A DNA stretch of 64,000 nt from TMP-24 sp041397305 (GCA_041397305.1 JAWKWX010000008.1:89060-153059); one strand, 5' to 3'. Positions 51,440 to 61,211 are shown, counted from the stretch's first letter. Made by a program: numbers and translations. Notes: generated by a model from the letters alone, not told the origin.

Positions 51440-51458
51440 GCGGGCCGCTCCCCGCTCA
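51437..51458. terminator. Hairpin at the DUF3422 / oppC convergence
   Basis: An 8-bp stem, TGAGCGGG (51437-51444) and CCCGCTCA (51451-51458), starting at the DUF3422 stop codon, 36 bases from the convergent permease stop. No T run is present. Confidence 0.5.
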
Positions 51459-51493
51459 TGGAGGAGACACCTGTCGGGGCGGATGGGCCGCCG

Positions 51494-52423
51494 CTACCGC
51501 CCGCGGATGCGCGGGTCAAGCGCGTCCCTGAGACCATCGCCGATATAGTTCACCGCCAGCACGGTGAGCGAGATTGCCAGGCCCGGCCACATCACCCGTT
51601 CGGGATATTGCTGCATATAGCTCAGCCCGTCGTAGAGAAGCCGCCCCCAGGTCGGGAAATCCGGCGGGAAACCTAGGCCAAGGAAGGACAAGGCGCTTTC
51701 GGTGATGATCGCCTCGGCGATGTTGAGGGTTGCGGCGACCATGACCGGCGAGACGACATTGGGCAATACATGGCGCAGGATGAGCCGCCGGTTCGGCGTG
51801 CCGACCGAGCGGGCTGCCAGAACGAATTCACGCTCCTTCAGCGCCAGAACCTCGCCGCGCACGATGCGGGCGGACTGCATCCAGCTCGTGACCCCGATGG
51901 CGATCACGATCAGCACGAATGTCCCAAGCTCCGGTCCGAACACCCGCGCCAGCGCGTCACGGAACAGCATGACCATGACCAGCAGCAGCGGCAGAAGCGG
52001 CAGCGACAGGAAAAGGTCGGTAAGCCGCATCAAGGGCCCGTCAAGCCGTTTGAAGAAGCCCGCAAGCGTGCCGATCGTGGTGCCGATCAGGATCGAGATC
52101 GTCATCGCCACGAATCCCACCGCGATCGAGACGCGACCGCCCTGCATCATCCGGTAGAAATAGTCGCGCCCGAGGTGATCGGTTCCCATCGGAAACCTGA
52201 ACGAGGCGGGCTTGTTCTTCATCAGGATCTTCTCGGTCGTGGTCAGCTGTTCCTCATGCCAGAGGAACGGGCCGATCACCACGAAGGCCACCAGAAGCGC
52301 CAGCACGGTCATGCCGACCAGCGCGCCCTTGTGGGTCTTGAACTGGTCCCAGACATCGCGCCACTGGCTGCGGGGCCGCTCCATCCGGACGGGTTTTGCT
52401 TGGGTTCCGGCCGCGTCACGCAT
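51494..52423 (-). CDS. Peptide-type ABC transporter permease (OppC/DppC-like)
   Basis: A 309-residue inner-membrane permease. After an N-terminal helix (GALVGMTVLALLVAFVVIGPFLW) comes FPMGTDHLGRDYFYRMMQGGRVS, the OppC-family signature, then five helices and the ATPase-contact loop EREFVLAARSVGTPNRRLILRHVLPNV. It forms the channel with OppB. Its start overlaps the oppB stop by 8 bases; it is last in the importer operon. Confidence 0.93.
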   Translation of the reverse strand: MRDAAGTQAKPVRMERPRSQWRDVWDQFKTHKGALVGMTVLALLVAFVVIGPFLWHEEQLTTTEKILMKNKPASFRFPMGTDHLGRDYFYRMMQGGRVSIAVGFVAMTISILIGTTIGTLAGFFKRLDGPLMRLTDLFLSLPLLPLLLVMVMLFRDALARVFGPELGTFVLIVIAIGVTSWMQSARIVRGEVLALKEREFVLAARSVGTPNRRLILRHVLPNVVSPVMVAATLNIAEAIITESALSFLGLGFPPDFPTWGRLLYDGLSYMQQYPERVMWPGLAISLTVLAVNYIGDGLRDALDPRIRGR

Positions 52424-53423
52424 AGCGGATCCTCGGGTCGAGAAGGCCGTAGAGCACATCGGCGATCAGGTTGAAGGTGACGATCAGCACCGCGAAGATG
52501 AAGGCGAGCGTCTGGACCGTTGGCAGGTCGTTGGCATGGATCGCGCCGATCAGCGCCGCCCCGAGCCCGTTCACCTTGAAGACCTGCTCCGTGATGATTG
52601 CGCCGCCGAAGATCGAGGGAATGCCCAGTGCGATCACGGTGACGACCGGGATGAGCGAATTCCTCAGGACATGCTTCAGGACCACCGTCCGTTCGGACAT
52701 GCCCTTGGCGCGGGCGGTCCGCACATAATCCTGCCCGAGATTTTCCAGCATCGAGGACCGCATATAGCGGCTGAGCGTCGCCGCGTTGAATAGGGCGAGT
52801 ACCGTGACCGGCATCACCATCTGCTTGACCTGCTTCATGAAGCTTGCCCAGTCCGTGATCTTGAGCGTCGTGTCGTAGATCGAGGGGAACCACTGGAGCT
52901 TCACCGCGAAGATCACGATCAGTAGGACGCCGGTGAAGAAGGTCGGCACCGAGAAGCCCACCATGGCAACGAACGTTCCGGCCTGGTCGAACCAGGAATA
53001 TTGCCGGTAGGCGGAATAGATGCCGATCGGGATCGCGATCAGCACGCCGACAATATAGGCGGTGCCGATCACAGTCATGGTCTGCGGAATGCGCTGGACG
53101 ATGATGTCGAAGACCGGTCCGCGGGTCTGGTAGCTGATGATCCGTTGCTGCCCCTCGGCAAAGGTCGTGCCGAACCAATGGTCGATCAGGTTCATCGGCT
53201 CGACCCAGACGAACTGTTTGAGCCACAGGAGGTAGCGGACATAGACCGGGTCGTTCACGCCCATGGATTCGAGGATCTTGGCGCGCACCTCTGCCGGGAC
53301 CGTCAGCGGAATTTCCGAAGCCGGGCTGCCGGGCGCGAGATCGACAAGAAAGAAGATGACGAGACTGATGAGCAGAAGCGTCGGAATGGCGAGGAGAAGT
53401 CGCCGGATGATGTAGGTGAGCAT
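52416..53423 (-). CDS. Peptide-type ABC transporter permease (OppB/DppB-like)
   Basis: A 335-residue permease starting MLTYIIRRLLLAIPTLLLISLVIFFLVDLAPG, the common DppB N terminus. Six helices follow, with the EAA-like loop MLENLGQDYVRTARAKGMSERTVVLKHVLRNSL for ATPase contact. It pairs with the OppC-like permease, whose gene it overlaps by 8 bases. A 13-bp hairpin separates it from the upstream binding-protein gene. Confidence 0.94.
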   Translation of the reverse strand: MLTYIIRRLLLAIPTLLLISLVIFFLVDLAPGSPASEIPLTVPAEVRAKILESMGVNDPVYVRYLLWLKQFVWVEPMNLIDHWFGTTFAEGQQRIISYQTRGPVFDIIVQRIPQTMTVIGTAYIVGVLIAIPIGIYSAYRQYSWFDQAGTFVAMVGFSVPTFFTGVLLIVIFAVKLQWFPSIYDTTLKITDWASFMKQVKQMVMPVTVLALFNAATLSRYMRSSMLENLGQDYVRTARAKGMSERTVVLKHVLRNSLIPVVTVIALGIPSIFGGAIITEQVFKVNGLGAALIGAIHANDLPTVQTLAFIFAVLIVTFNLIADVLYGLLDPRIRYA

Positions 53424-53459
53424 CTGAGGACGCCTTTGATCAGCCGTCTGGGAAAGGGT

Positions 53460-53490
53460 GCGCGGCCCCGGAGCCTGTCCGGGGCCGCGC
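53460..53490 (-). other. Intercistronic stem-loop between binding-protein and permease genes
   Basis: A 13-bp perfect stem, GCGCGGCCCCGGA (53460-53472) and TCCGGGGCCGCGC (53478-53490), with loop GCCTG. It starts 9 bases past the binding-protein stop and has no T run. It could stabilise the upstream mRNA or reduce read-through into the permeases, as in other ABC operons. Confidence 0.7.
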
Positions 53491-53499
53491 GGGATCGGA

Positions 53500-55203
53500 T
53501 CACTTCACGCGGAACCAGTCCTGGGCGTTCCACAATTCGGTATCCCAGGTGTTGAGAACGACGCCGCCCAGCGTGTTCGACGCGGCCGACAGACGGCCGC
53601 GGTCGACGAGCGCGACAACCGTGTAGCTGTCCTTGGTCAGCATGTCGTTCAGCTTCTTGGCGATTTCGCCGCGCTTGGCCATGTCGGCGGTCGTGGCAAG
53701 TTCCTTCACCAGCGCATCATAGGCCGGGTCACAGAAGCGGTTGATGTTCTCGCCCTGCCACTGGTTGTCCGGGCCGGGGATCTTGTCGCAGAGATACTGC
53801 GCCAGATAGGGCTCGGGGTCGGTGCCGTCGAAGTTGTTGGCGTACATTTCGACGTCGGCATAGAATTTCTGGAACGTGTCGGGCGAGCCCGCATCGCCGC
53901 CGAAATAGACCGAGGCGTCGATATTCTTCAGTTCCACTTCCACACCGACTTCGTTCCACCAGCCCTTGATCAGGGCCTGGAAGTCCTGCCGGACCGGGTT
54001 CGTCGAGGTCTGGTACAGGATCGACAGCTTCTTGCCATCCTTGTCGCGGATGCCGTCGCCGTCGCTGTCGGTCCAGCCGGCCTCGTCAAGCAGCGCCTTG
54101 GCCCCTTCCATGTCCTGGGTCAGGCATTCGGTGTTGTCGGAGGCATAAAGCTCCGGCGCCGGTACGAGGTTGCAGGTCGGACGACCGGCATTTCCGTAGC
54201 CCACGTCAACCAGCACCTGCCTGTCGATCGCCATCGACAGGGCCTTGCGAACCCGGATGTCGGTCAGGAACGGATGGGGATGCTTCGTGGTCGACCGTTC
54301 ACCTTCCGGCAGGTCGGGCGAGGGATCGGTCATGTTCATCTCGATCCGCTCGACCAGCGTGCCGAAGCCGTTCAGAAGCGTTCCCTTGCCTGCGGCGATC
54401 ATCTGCGCCTGCATGTCGGGATTGATCTGCGTGTTCCAGGCATAGTCGAATTCGCCGGTCTCCATCACTGCACGCGCCGCCGCCTCGGCGTCGCCGCCGC
54501 CCTTGATGGTCATGGTGGCGAATGCGGGCTTGGCTGCATCGCGGTAGTTCGGGTTGGCTTCAAGCGACACGGTGTCGTTCGTCTTGAATTCCGTCACCCG
54601 GAACGGGCCGGTGCCGATCGGACCGAAGTTCTGATCCGTGCAGGTCGAGGCCGCGGCACCGAGGCAATTGGCGAACTGCGCCTTCTGGATGATGGGCGAG
54701 GTGCCGCCGACGAAGGCCTGATAGGGGTTGGGCTTCGGCCCGTCGAAGGTGATCACGACGGTCAGATCGTCGGGGGTCTCGATCGACTTGATGCCTTCAA
54801 AGCGCGCGGCCTGGGCGCAGCCGCCTTCGGGATGCTTGCAATATTCGTAGGTAAAGGCCGCATCGGCCGAGGTCACGGGCGTGCCGTCCGACCACAGGAG
54901 GCCGGGCTTCAGCTTCCAGGTGATCTGGGTCAGGTCGGCCGAGACGCCGCCGTTGTCGACGGTCGGCACGCTTTCGGCCAGACGCGGGAAAACCTCGCCC
55001 TTTTCGTTGAAACCGGCCATGCCTTCGAGGATCAGCGAGGAAGCCTCGACATCCTTGGTACCGGACGACAGATAGGGGTTCAGGATCGACGGCGCCTGCC
55101 AGTACAGGACGTTGACATGGCCGTCGGCACCGCGTTCCGCCCATGCGGCCGAGGCCAGGGCGGTGAAGGCGGCTGCGCCCAATAGGGCTGATCTAAGTTT
55201 CAT
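53500..55203 (-). CDS. Periplasmic substrate-binding protein of a peptide-type ABC importer
   Basis: A 567-residue family 5 (SBP_bac_5) binding protein. The signal peptide is MKLRSALLGAAAFTALASAAWA. Family features: LYWQAPSILNPYLSSGTKDVEASSLILEGMAGF, WKLKPGLLWSDGTPVTSADAAFTYEY and IRVRKALSMAIDRQVLVDVGYG. Ligands of the family include di- and oligopeptides, nickel and opines; the ligand here is unknown. The ribosome site AAGGAGAG lies inside the end of the preceding ATPase gene (11-base overlap), an unusual order with the binding protein in the middle of the operon. Confidence 0.95.
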   Translation of the reverse strand: MKLRSALLGAAAFTALASAAWAERGADGHVNVLYWQAPSILNPYLSSGTKDVEASSLILEGMAGFNEKGEVFPRLAESVPTVDNGGVSADLTQITWKLKPGLLWSDGTPVTSADAAFTYEYCKHPEGGCAQAARFEGIKSIETPDDLTVVITFDGPKPNPYQAFVGGTSPIIQKAQFANCLGAAASTCTDQNFGPIGTGPFRVTEFKTNDTVSLEANPNYRDAAKPAFATMTIKGGGDAEAAARAVMETGEFDYAWNTQINPDMQAQMIAAGKGTLLNGFGTLVERIEMNMTDPSPDLPEGERSTTKHPHPFLTDIRVRKALSMAIDRQVLVDVGYGNAGRPTCNLVPAPELYASDNTECLTQDMEGAKALLDEAGWTDSDGDGIRDKDGKKLSILYQTSTNPVRQDFQALIKGWWNEVGVEVELKNIDASVYFGGDAGSPDTFQKFYADVEMYANNFDGTDPEPYLAQYLCDKIPGPDNQWQGENINRFCDPAYDALVKELATTADMAKRGEIAKKLNDMLTKDSYTVVALVDRGRLSAASNTLGGVVLNTWDTELWNAQDWFRVK

Positions 55204-56257
55204 GTTGCTCTCCTTGTTGGGTGCTCTTTTTGGCCTCGGGCGCCGCCCCGGTCCGGGCGGTCTCTTGTTGTGTCTCGTACAGGTGGCAGGCCACATGGTG
55301 GCCCGGCTCGACCTCGCGCGTCGCGGGCTCCACCCGGTGGCAGAGGTCGAAGACCTTCGGGCAGCGCGTGCAGAAATTGCAGCCCTTCGGCGGGTTCGAG
55401 GGCGAGGGCACATCGCCCTTGAGGATGATGCGCTGGCGATTGGCTTCGGTTTCCGGGTCGGCCTCGGGGACGGCCGACAGAAGCGCCTCGGTATAGGGAT
55501 GAAGCGGCCGGTTGAAGAGCGCATCGCGCGAGGCAAGTTCGACAATCCGGCCGAGATACATCACCGCCACCCGGTCGGCGATATGGCGGACCATGGAAAG
55601 ATCATGGCTGATGAAGAGGTAGGTCAAGCCGAACTTGTCCTGCAACTCTTCCAGAAGGTTCACGACCTGCGCCTGGATCGAGACATCGAGCGCCGCGATC
55701 GGTTCGTCGCAGACGATGAATTTCGGGTTGAGCGCCAGCGCCCGCGCGATGCCGATCCGCTGTCGTTGCCCGCCCGAAAAGGCGTGCGGGTAGCGGTTGG
55801 CGAAGGCGCGGTTCAGACCCACTGCATCCATCAGCTCGTAGACGCGGGCAAGCTTCTCGTCGCGCGTCAGCCTCGTATGTTCCTCCAGCGGCTCGCCGAT
55901 GATGTCGGCGACCGTCATGCGCGGATTGAGGCTGGCCTGCGGGTCCTGGAACACCATCTGCATTGCGGGGCGCAGGCGGCGCAGGTCGGCCTGGTCGGTC
56001 TGGGCGATATTCTCGCCGCCGATCCAGATCTCCCCCGCCGTCGGATCGTAGAGCCTGAGGATCGCCCGCCCGCAGGTCGATTTCCCGCAGCCGCTTTCGC
56101 CGACGAGCCCCAGCGTTTCGCCTTCGAGTATCTCGAAGCTCACATCATCCACCGCCTTCACGTCACCCACCTTGCGGCGGAAGATCCCGGCGGTGATCGG
56201 AAAGTACATCTTGAGGCCCTTGACCTCCACCAGCTTGCGCGGGCTTGCGTCAAACAT
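55193..56257 (-). CDS. Peptide-type ABC transporter ATPase (OppF/DppF-like)
   Basis: A 354-residue ATPase. Walker A GESGCGKST, Q loop QMVFQDPQASLNPRMTV, signature FSGGQRQRIGIARAL, Walker B FIVCDEPIAALDVS and switch His in FISHDLSMVRHIADR. The C-terminal oligopeptide-ATPase extension (PSNPPKGCNFCTRCP) carries the Cys residues common to the OppD/F group. It overlaps oppD by 8 bases and the binding-protein gene by 11. Confidence 0.95.
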   Translation of the reverse strand: MFDASPRKLVEVKGLKMYFPITAGIFRRKVGDVKAVDDVSFEILEGETLGLVGESGCGKSTCGRAILRLYDPTAGEIWIGGENIAQTDQADLRRLRPAMQMVFQDPQASLNPRMTVADIIGEPLEEHTRLTRDEKLARVYELMDAVGLNRAFANRYPHAFSGGQRQRIGIARALALNPKFIVCDEPIAALDVSIQAQVVNLLEELQDKFGLTYLFISHDLSMVRHIADRVAVMYLGRIVELASRDALFNRPLHPYTEALLSAVPEADPETEANRQRIILKGDVPSPSNPPKGCNFCTRCPKVFDLCHRVEPATREVEPGHHVACHLYETQQETARTGAAPEAKKSTQQGEQHET

Positions 56258-57254
56258 GGCGGGCGCCTCCGGTCTTGGGGTTCCAGAAGCAGGCCACATC
56301 ATGGCTGTCCGATACCCGTATGCGGCGCGGATTCTCGCTCGCACAGCGGTCGAAGGCAAAGATGCAGCGGTCGCGGAAGGCGCAGGCGGCGGGCGCTGCC
56401 TTCATGATCGGGGGCTGGCCCTCGATGACATTCAGCTTCGCGGCCCGTTCGCCGCGGATCGAGGGGACGGTGGTCAGAAGCGCGCGGGTATAGGGGTGTT
56501 GCGGATCGCGGAACACCTCGCCCACGGGGCCCTGTTCCACGATTTGGCCGCCATACATCACCAGAACCCGGTCGGCGATCCCGGCGATGACGCCAAGGTC
56601 ATGGGTGATCCAGACGATCGCCATGCCGAGCTTCTGGCGCAACTCGCGCACCAGTTCGAGGATCTGCGCTTGGATCGTGACGTCGAGAGCGGTTGTGGGT
56701 TCGTCCGCGATCAGCACCTTCGGATCGCAGGCCAGAGCGATGGCGATCATCACCCGCTGCCGCATCCCGCCCGAAAACTGATGGGGAAAATCCTTCAGCC
56801 GCCGTGCTGCATCCGGGATGCCGACGAGTTCAAGAAGCTCCTGCGCGCGGTTCCTTGCCTGGGCCTTGTCCATGCCCATGTGGCGGCGCAGCGGCTCCAT
56901 GATCTGATAGCCCACCGTGAAAACCGGATTGAGCGAGGTCATCGGATCCTGGAAGATGAATCCGATATCGGCGCCACGGACCGACTGCAGGCGCTCAGGC
57001 GTGCATTTCAGCAGATCGGAGCCATCGAAAAGCACCTCGCCGCCGCGGATGTCCGCAGGCGGCGAGGGCAGAAGACCAAGCAGCGACATCATCGTCACCG
57101 ACTTGCCCGATCCGCTTTCGCCCACCACGCCCAGAAGTTCGCCGGGCTTCAGATCGAAGCTCACGTCGTTCACGGCATGGATTTCGCCGCCGCGTATCCT
57201 GAAAACGGTTGTCAGGCCCTTGACGTCAAGGACGGGCTCGGCCCCATCGGGCAT
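56250..57254 (-). CDS. Peptide-type ABC transporter ATPase (OppD/DppD-like)
   Basis: A 334-residue ATPase, first in the importer operon. Walker A GESGSGKSVT, Q loop FIFQDPMTSLNPVFTV, signature FSGGMRQRVMIAIAL, Walker B VLIADEPTTALDVT and switch His ITHDLGVIAG. The C-terminal extension ACAFRDRCIFAFDRC has the usual Cys set. It is divergent from the ArgE-like gene across 209 bases, which probably hold a shared control region. Confidence 0.95.
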   Translation of the reverse strand: MPDGAEPVLDVKGLTTVFRIRGGEIHAVNDVSFDLKPGELLGVVGESGSGKSVTMMSLLGLLPSPPADIRGGEVLFDGSDLLKCTPERLQSVRGADIGFIFQDPMTSLNPVFTVGYQIMEPLRRHMGMDKAQARNRAQELLELVGIPDAARRLKDFPHQFSGGMRQRVMIAIALACDPKVLIADEPTTALDVTIQAQILELVRELRQKLGMAIVWITHDLGVIAGIADRVLVMYGGQIVEQGPVGEVFRDPQHPYTRALLTTVPSIRGERAAKLNVIEGQPPIMKAAPAACAFRDRCIFAFDRCASENPRRIRVSDSHDVACFWNPKTGGARHV

Positions 57255-57463
57255 ATACGACTCCCCAGTCGGACTGTTTTTGCGCCGGTTTTTCCCCCGG
57301 TCTGGCGCGAAGTGTTAGCCATTTTCCCCCACGGGGCAACACCCAAAAGTTGAAGGGCCCTGCGGGGCTTTTTCATGCTAAATGCCGATGAAAACATACA
57401 ACATGACCTGTGTCGGCTCGCGAAGCGCGCGCTAAACTGCGCAGGTTGGGTCGAGGAGGCATC

Positions 57464-58627
57464 ATGACGCCCTTTGAAGAGGCAAGATCGATTCTGGCGC
57501 GGCTGATCGCGTTTCCGACCGTCAGCAGGGACAGCAATCTGGCGCTGATCGACTGGGTGGAGAGCTATCTCGCAAGCCATGGCGTGACCGCGCATCGGGT
57601 CTGGAACGCGGATCGAACCAAGGCCAGCCTCTATGCAAGCGTCGGGCCTTCGGTGCCGGGCGGCGTCGTCCTGTCGGGTCACTCCGATGTCGTGCCGGTC
57701 GACGGGCAGCCGTGGAGTTCCGATCCTTGGGTGCTCACCGAACGTGACGGGCGCCTTTACGGACGCGGGACCTGCGACATGAAGGGATTCGATGCGCTCG
57801 CGCTCGCCGCCGTGCCGATGGCGCTGAAGGCCGGGGTGAAGCGGCCCCTGCAGATCGCACTCTCCTATGACGAGGAACTGGGCTGCGACGGCTGCATCGG
57901 CATGGTCGAGGAGATGGCGCGTCTTCTGCCGCGCGCCTCGGCCGTGATCGTGGGAGAGCCGAGCCGGATGAAAGTGGTGACCGGCCACAAGGGCGGGATC
58001 GGCTACCGGGTCGATGTGAAGGGGTTCGAGGTTCATTCCTCGATGATCGACCGGGGTGTCTCGGCGGTGATGGAGGCGGGACGGATCATCCAGTGGGTCA
58101 ATGAACGCAATGACGACAATCGGTCGAAGGCGCCGGGGCCGCTGGCCGCCGCGTTCGACCCGCCCTGGACGACCCTGCATGTGGGCCAGATCAGGGGCGG
58201 CACGGCCGACAATATCACTGCCGCCGATTGCCATCTGACGATCGACATGCGGCCGGTGCCGGGCGAAACCTCTGCGGACTGGCAGAATGCCTTCGAGGCA
58301 GAGGTGGCGCGGATCGAAACGGGCATGCGGGCCATCCATCCAGAGACCCGTATCCGGCTCGACCGTTATTTTGACCTGCCGATGCTCCGGCCCGAGGAAG
58401 GTGGCGGGGCGGAGCGGCTGGCGCGGTCGCTGACGGGTGACAATGGCACCCATGTCGTCAGCTACGGCACCGAGGGTGGTCACTTCCAGAACGCCGGTTA
58501 TTCGGTGGTGGTCTGCGGGCCGGGCGACATCGCGCAGGCCCATCAGCCCGACGAATTCATCGAACTCAGCGAGTTTCGCGCCGGTCTCGACTTCATGGAA
58601 CGGCTCGTGGCACATCTCGCTTCATGA
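57464..58627 (+). CDS. Acetylornithine deacetylase-like M20 deacylase (ArgE family)
   Basis: A 387-residue zinc peptidase of family M20A. Metal-site motifs: VVLSGHSDVVPV (His, Asp), LYGRGTCDMKGFDALAL (bridging Asp), YDEELGCDGCIG (Glu pair), and EGGHFQNAGYSVVVCGPG. The lid-domain His lies in GFEVHSSMIDRGVSA. It is close to ArgE, but gene context with an importer and other deacylases suggests use in catabolism of N-acyl amino acids rather than arginine synthesis. The start at 57464 follows CGAGGAGG. Confidence 0.9.
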   Translation: MTPFEEARSILARLIAFPTVSRDSNLALIDWVESYLASHGVTAHRVWNADRTKASLYASVGPSVPGGVVLSGHSDVVPVDGQPWSSDPWVLTERDGRLYGRGTCDMKGFDALALAAVPMALKAGVKRPLQIALSYDEELGCDGCIGMVEEMARLLPRASAVIVGEPSRMKVVTGHKGGIGYRVDVKGFEVHSSMIDRGVSAVMEAGRIIQWVNERNDDNRSKAPGPLAAAFDPPWTTLHVGQIRGGTADNITAADCHLTIDMRPVPGETSADWQNAFEAEVARIETGMRAIHPETRIRLDRYFDLPMLRPEEGGGAERLARSLTGDNGTHVVSYGTEGGHFQNAGYSVVVCGPGDIAQAHQPDEFIELSEFRAGLDFMERLVAHLAS

Positions 58628-59967
58628 CGCCCTTTCCGATCTCGCTCGACCAGCCACCCCGCTTCACCGGCGCCCTGCCGGAGGCTGCCGACGTCATCGT
58701 GATCGGCGGTGGCATCGCCGGGGTGATGACCGCCTGGTACCTCGCAAAGGCCGGGCAGAAGGTCGTCCTGTGCGAGAAGGGCCGGATCGCAGGCGAACAA
58801 TCCTCGCGCAACTGGGGCTGGATCCGCAAGCAGGGCCGCGATCCGGCGGAACTGCCGATCATGATCGAGGCAGACCGCATCTGGCGCGGGCTGGAGGCTG
58901 AGGCGGGCGCCGATCTGGGGTTCCGTCAGGCGGGCGTGCTCTACATCGCCAATCAGCCCAGGGATATGGCGGATTTCGAGGCCTGGATGGCGCATGCCCG
59001 TGCCCATGACCTCGACACGCAGCTTCTGACCAGGGCAGAGCTGGACGCGCGTCTGCCGAATGCTGCCGGATGGGTGGGCGGGCTTCTCACCCCGTCGGAC
59101 GGGCGCGCCGAACCCTGGGTCGCGGTGCCTGCGCTTGCGGCAGCTCTCGTGGCGCGGGGCGCGTCGCTGCATGAGGAATGCGCGGTACGTGCGCTTGATC
59201 TTCTGGGCGGGCGGGTCACGGGCGTGATGACAGAGAAGGGCAGGGTGCGCGCCGACCGGGTTGTTCTTGCGGGCGGCGTCTGGTCATCGCTTTTCCTCCG
59301 GGCGCATGGTGTCAGCCTGCCGCAGCTTGCGGTGAGGGCGACGGTGACGGCGACCGTACCGTTCGACTTCCCGCACGAGACCGCGAGCGCCGACAGTCAT
59401 TTCGCCTTCCGCAAGCGGCAGGATGGCGGGCTGACACTGACGCCCGGGGCGATGCATGACTTCGCCCTCGGGCCGGACGCCTTCCGCCACCTCGGCGCCT
59501 ATCTCCAGGTCCTGAAGAAGGACTGGCGCTCGACCCGCCTCCATGCCGCCGCGCCACGCCACTATCCCGATCACTGGATGACGCCGCGCCGCTGGGACGC
59601 GGGCCGGGAAAGCCCGTTCGAACGGATGCGCATCCTGAACCCCGCACCCAACCCGCGCTTCATCGAAGACATCCGCACCCGCTTTGCCGCGGCCTTTCCG
59701 CAGGTGGGAATGCCCGCGATTGCCGCAGCCTGGGCGGGCATGATCGACACGATGCCCGACGTTGTGCCGGTCATCGACCATGTCGCGGCGCTACCGGGCC
59801 TCACGCTTCTGACCGGTCTTTCCGGCCATGGATTCGGCATCGGCCCCGGTCTCGGGCGAGTGACGGCGGATCTGGCGATGGGCCGCGATCCGGGCCATGA
59901 CATCGCGCGTTTCCGCCTCTCACGCTTTACCGACGGATCAAGAATCATCCTTGGCCCGTCACTCTGA
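58624..59967 (+). CDS. FAD-dependent amino-acid or amine oxidoreductase (DAO family)
   Basis: A 447-residue flavoprotein. The FAD Rossmann motif is DVIVIGGGIAGVMTAWYLAKAGQKVVLCEKG, followed by the DAO-family ARG/SSRNWGWIRKQGRDP region, and the C-terminal FAD contact TLLTGLSGHGFGIGPGLGRVTADL. Related proteins oxidise D-amino acids, sarcosine or opine-like secondary amines; the substrate is unknown. The start overlaps the ArgE-like stop by 4 nt. It is part of the four-gene catabolic operon. Confidence 0.9.
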   Translation: MTPFPISLDQPPRFTGALPEAADVIVIGGGIAGVMTAWYLAKAGQKVVLCEKGRIAGEQSSRNWGWIRKQGRDPAELPIMIEADRIWRGLEAEAGADLGFRQAGVLYIANQPRDMADFEAWMAHARAHDLDTQLLTRAELDARLPNAAGWVGGLLTPSDGRAEPWVAVPALAAALVARGASLHEECAVRALDLLGGRVTGVMTEKGRVRADRVVLAGGVWSSLFLRAHGVSLPQLAVRATVTATVPFDFPHETASADSHFAFRKRQDGGLTLTPGAMHDFALGPDAFRHLGAYLQVLKKDWRSTRLHAAAPRHYPDHWMTPRRWDAGRESPFERMRILNPAPNPRFIEDIRTRFAAAFPQVGMPAIAAAWAGMIDTMPDVVPVIDHVAALPGLTLLTGLSGHGFGIGPGLGRVTADLAMGRDPGHDIARFRLSRFTDGSRIILGPSL

Positions 59968-60021
59968 GCCTTGAACGCGGCGGCGAAACGGCACAACGTC
60001 GCCGGGCGAGAGGAGAATGGA

Positions 60022-61194
60022 ATGCCCGTCAAGAACCGCTTCGCCGAGTTGCTGCCCGAAATCACCGCCTGGCGCCGCGACTTTCACGAACATCCCGAGC
60101 TTATGTACGAGGTGCATCGCACGGCGGGACGGGTTGCGGAACTGTGCCGGAGTTTCGGCTGCGACGAGGTGGTCGAGGGGATCGGGCGCACCGGCGTTGT
60201 CGCCGTGATCCGCGGCAAGTCCCAGGCGTCGGGCCGGGTCGTGGGGCTTCGCGCCGATATGGACGCGCTGCCCATCGAAGAGATCACCGGCGTTCCTCAT
60301 GCCTCGAAGGTACCGGGCAAGATGCATGCCTGTGGCCATGATGGCCATACGGCAATGCTGCTGGGTGCCGCGAAATACCTGGCCGAGACGCGGAACTTCG
60401 ACGGCACGCTGGTCTTGATCTTTCAACCGGCCGAAGAGGGCGGCGCCGGCGCCCTGGCCATGGTCGATGACGGGCTGATGGACCGGTTCGGCATTCAGGA
60501 GGTTTACGGTCTTCACAATGCGCCCGGCCTGCCGGTCGGCCAGTTCGCGATCCGGCCCGGACCGCTGATGGCGTCGTCGGACGAGTTCACGATCACCATC
60601 ACCGGCAAGGGTGGCCATGCGGCCGAACCGCATCGGGCGGTCGATACGACGCTCGTCGGCTGCCATGTCGTGGTGGCGCTGCAATCGGTCGTGGCCCGCA
60701 ATATCGATCCCCTGTCCAACGTGGTCGTCACGGTCGGAACCTTCCAGACCGACAGCCGCGCCTCGAACGTGATCGCGCATGAGGTCGTCCTGCAGGGCAC
60801 GGTGCGCACGCTCGACCCCGAAGCGCGCGATCTGGCCGAAGCGCGGGTGACCGCCATCGCCCGCACCACTGCGGAAGCGTTCGGGGCCGTTGCCAGGGTC
60901 GATTACCTGCGGGGCTATCCCGTCACGTTCAATCACGCCGAGAACACCGAATATGCCGCGCGCGCGGCCGGCGACGTGGCAGGCAAGGTCGCGCGCGACA
61001 TCAAGCCGATCATGCCGGCCGAGGATTTTTCCTACATGCTCGAGGCGCGGCCCGGGGCCTATATCTTCCTCGGCAATGGCGACACAGCCCAGTGCCATCA
61101 CCCGGCCTATGACTTCAACGACGAGGCGATCCCGGCCGGATGCAGCTTCTTCGCAACCCTGGCCGAGCAGCGCATGCCGCTTGGCCGTGACTGA
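60022..61194 (+). CDS. M20 amidohydrolase, hippurate-hydrolase-like, copy 1
   Basis: A 390-residue M20D metallopeptidase that cleaves N-acyl amino acids. Metal-site motifs: MHACGHDGHTAMLLGAA, LIFQPAEEGGAGA, VYGLHNAPGLPVGQ, and the C-terminal His in CHHPAYDFNDEAIP. The lid-domain motif is ITGKGGHAAEPHRAVD. The start at 60022 has AGAGGAGAATGG before it. It is nearly identical at the 5' end to the next gene, marking a tandem duplication. Confidence 0.94.
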   Translation: MPVKNRFAELLPEITAWRRDFHEHPELMYEVHRTAGRVAELCRSFGCDEVVEGIGRTGVVAVIRGKSQASGRVVGLRADMDALPIEEITGVPHASKVPGKMHACGHDGHTAMLLGAAKYLAETRNFDGTLVLIFQPAEEGGAGALAMVDDGLMDRFGIQEVYGLHNAPGLPVGQFAIRPGPLMASSDEFTITITGKGGHAAEPHRAVDTTLVGCHVVVALQSVVARNIDPLSNVVVTVGTFQTDSRASNVIAHEVVLQGTVRTLDPEARDLAEARVTAIARTTAEAFGAVARVDYLRGYPVTFNHAENTEYAARAAGDVAGKVARDIKPIMPAEDFSYMLEARPGAYIFLGNGDTAQCHHPAYDFNDEAIPAGCSFFATLAEQRMPLGRD

Positions 61195-61211
61195 CTTCGA
61201 AAGGACCGACG

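Noticed and set aside
57354..57373. Terminator-like GCCC/GGGC followed by TTTTT
   Set aside because: The stem is only 4 bp and it lies upstream of both divergent genes, where a terminator has no obvious role.
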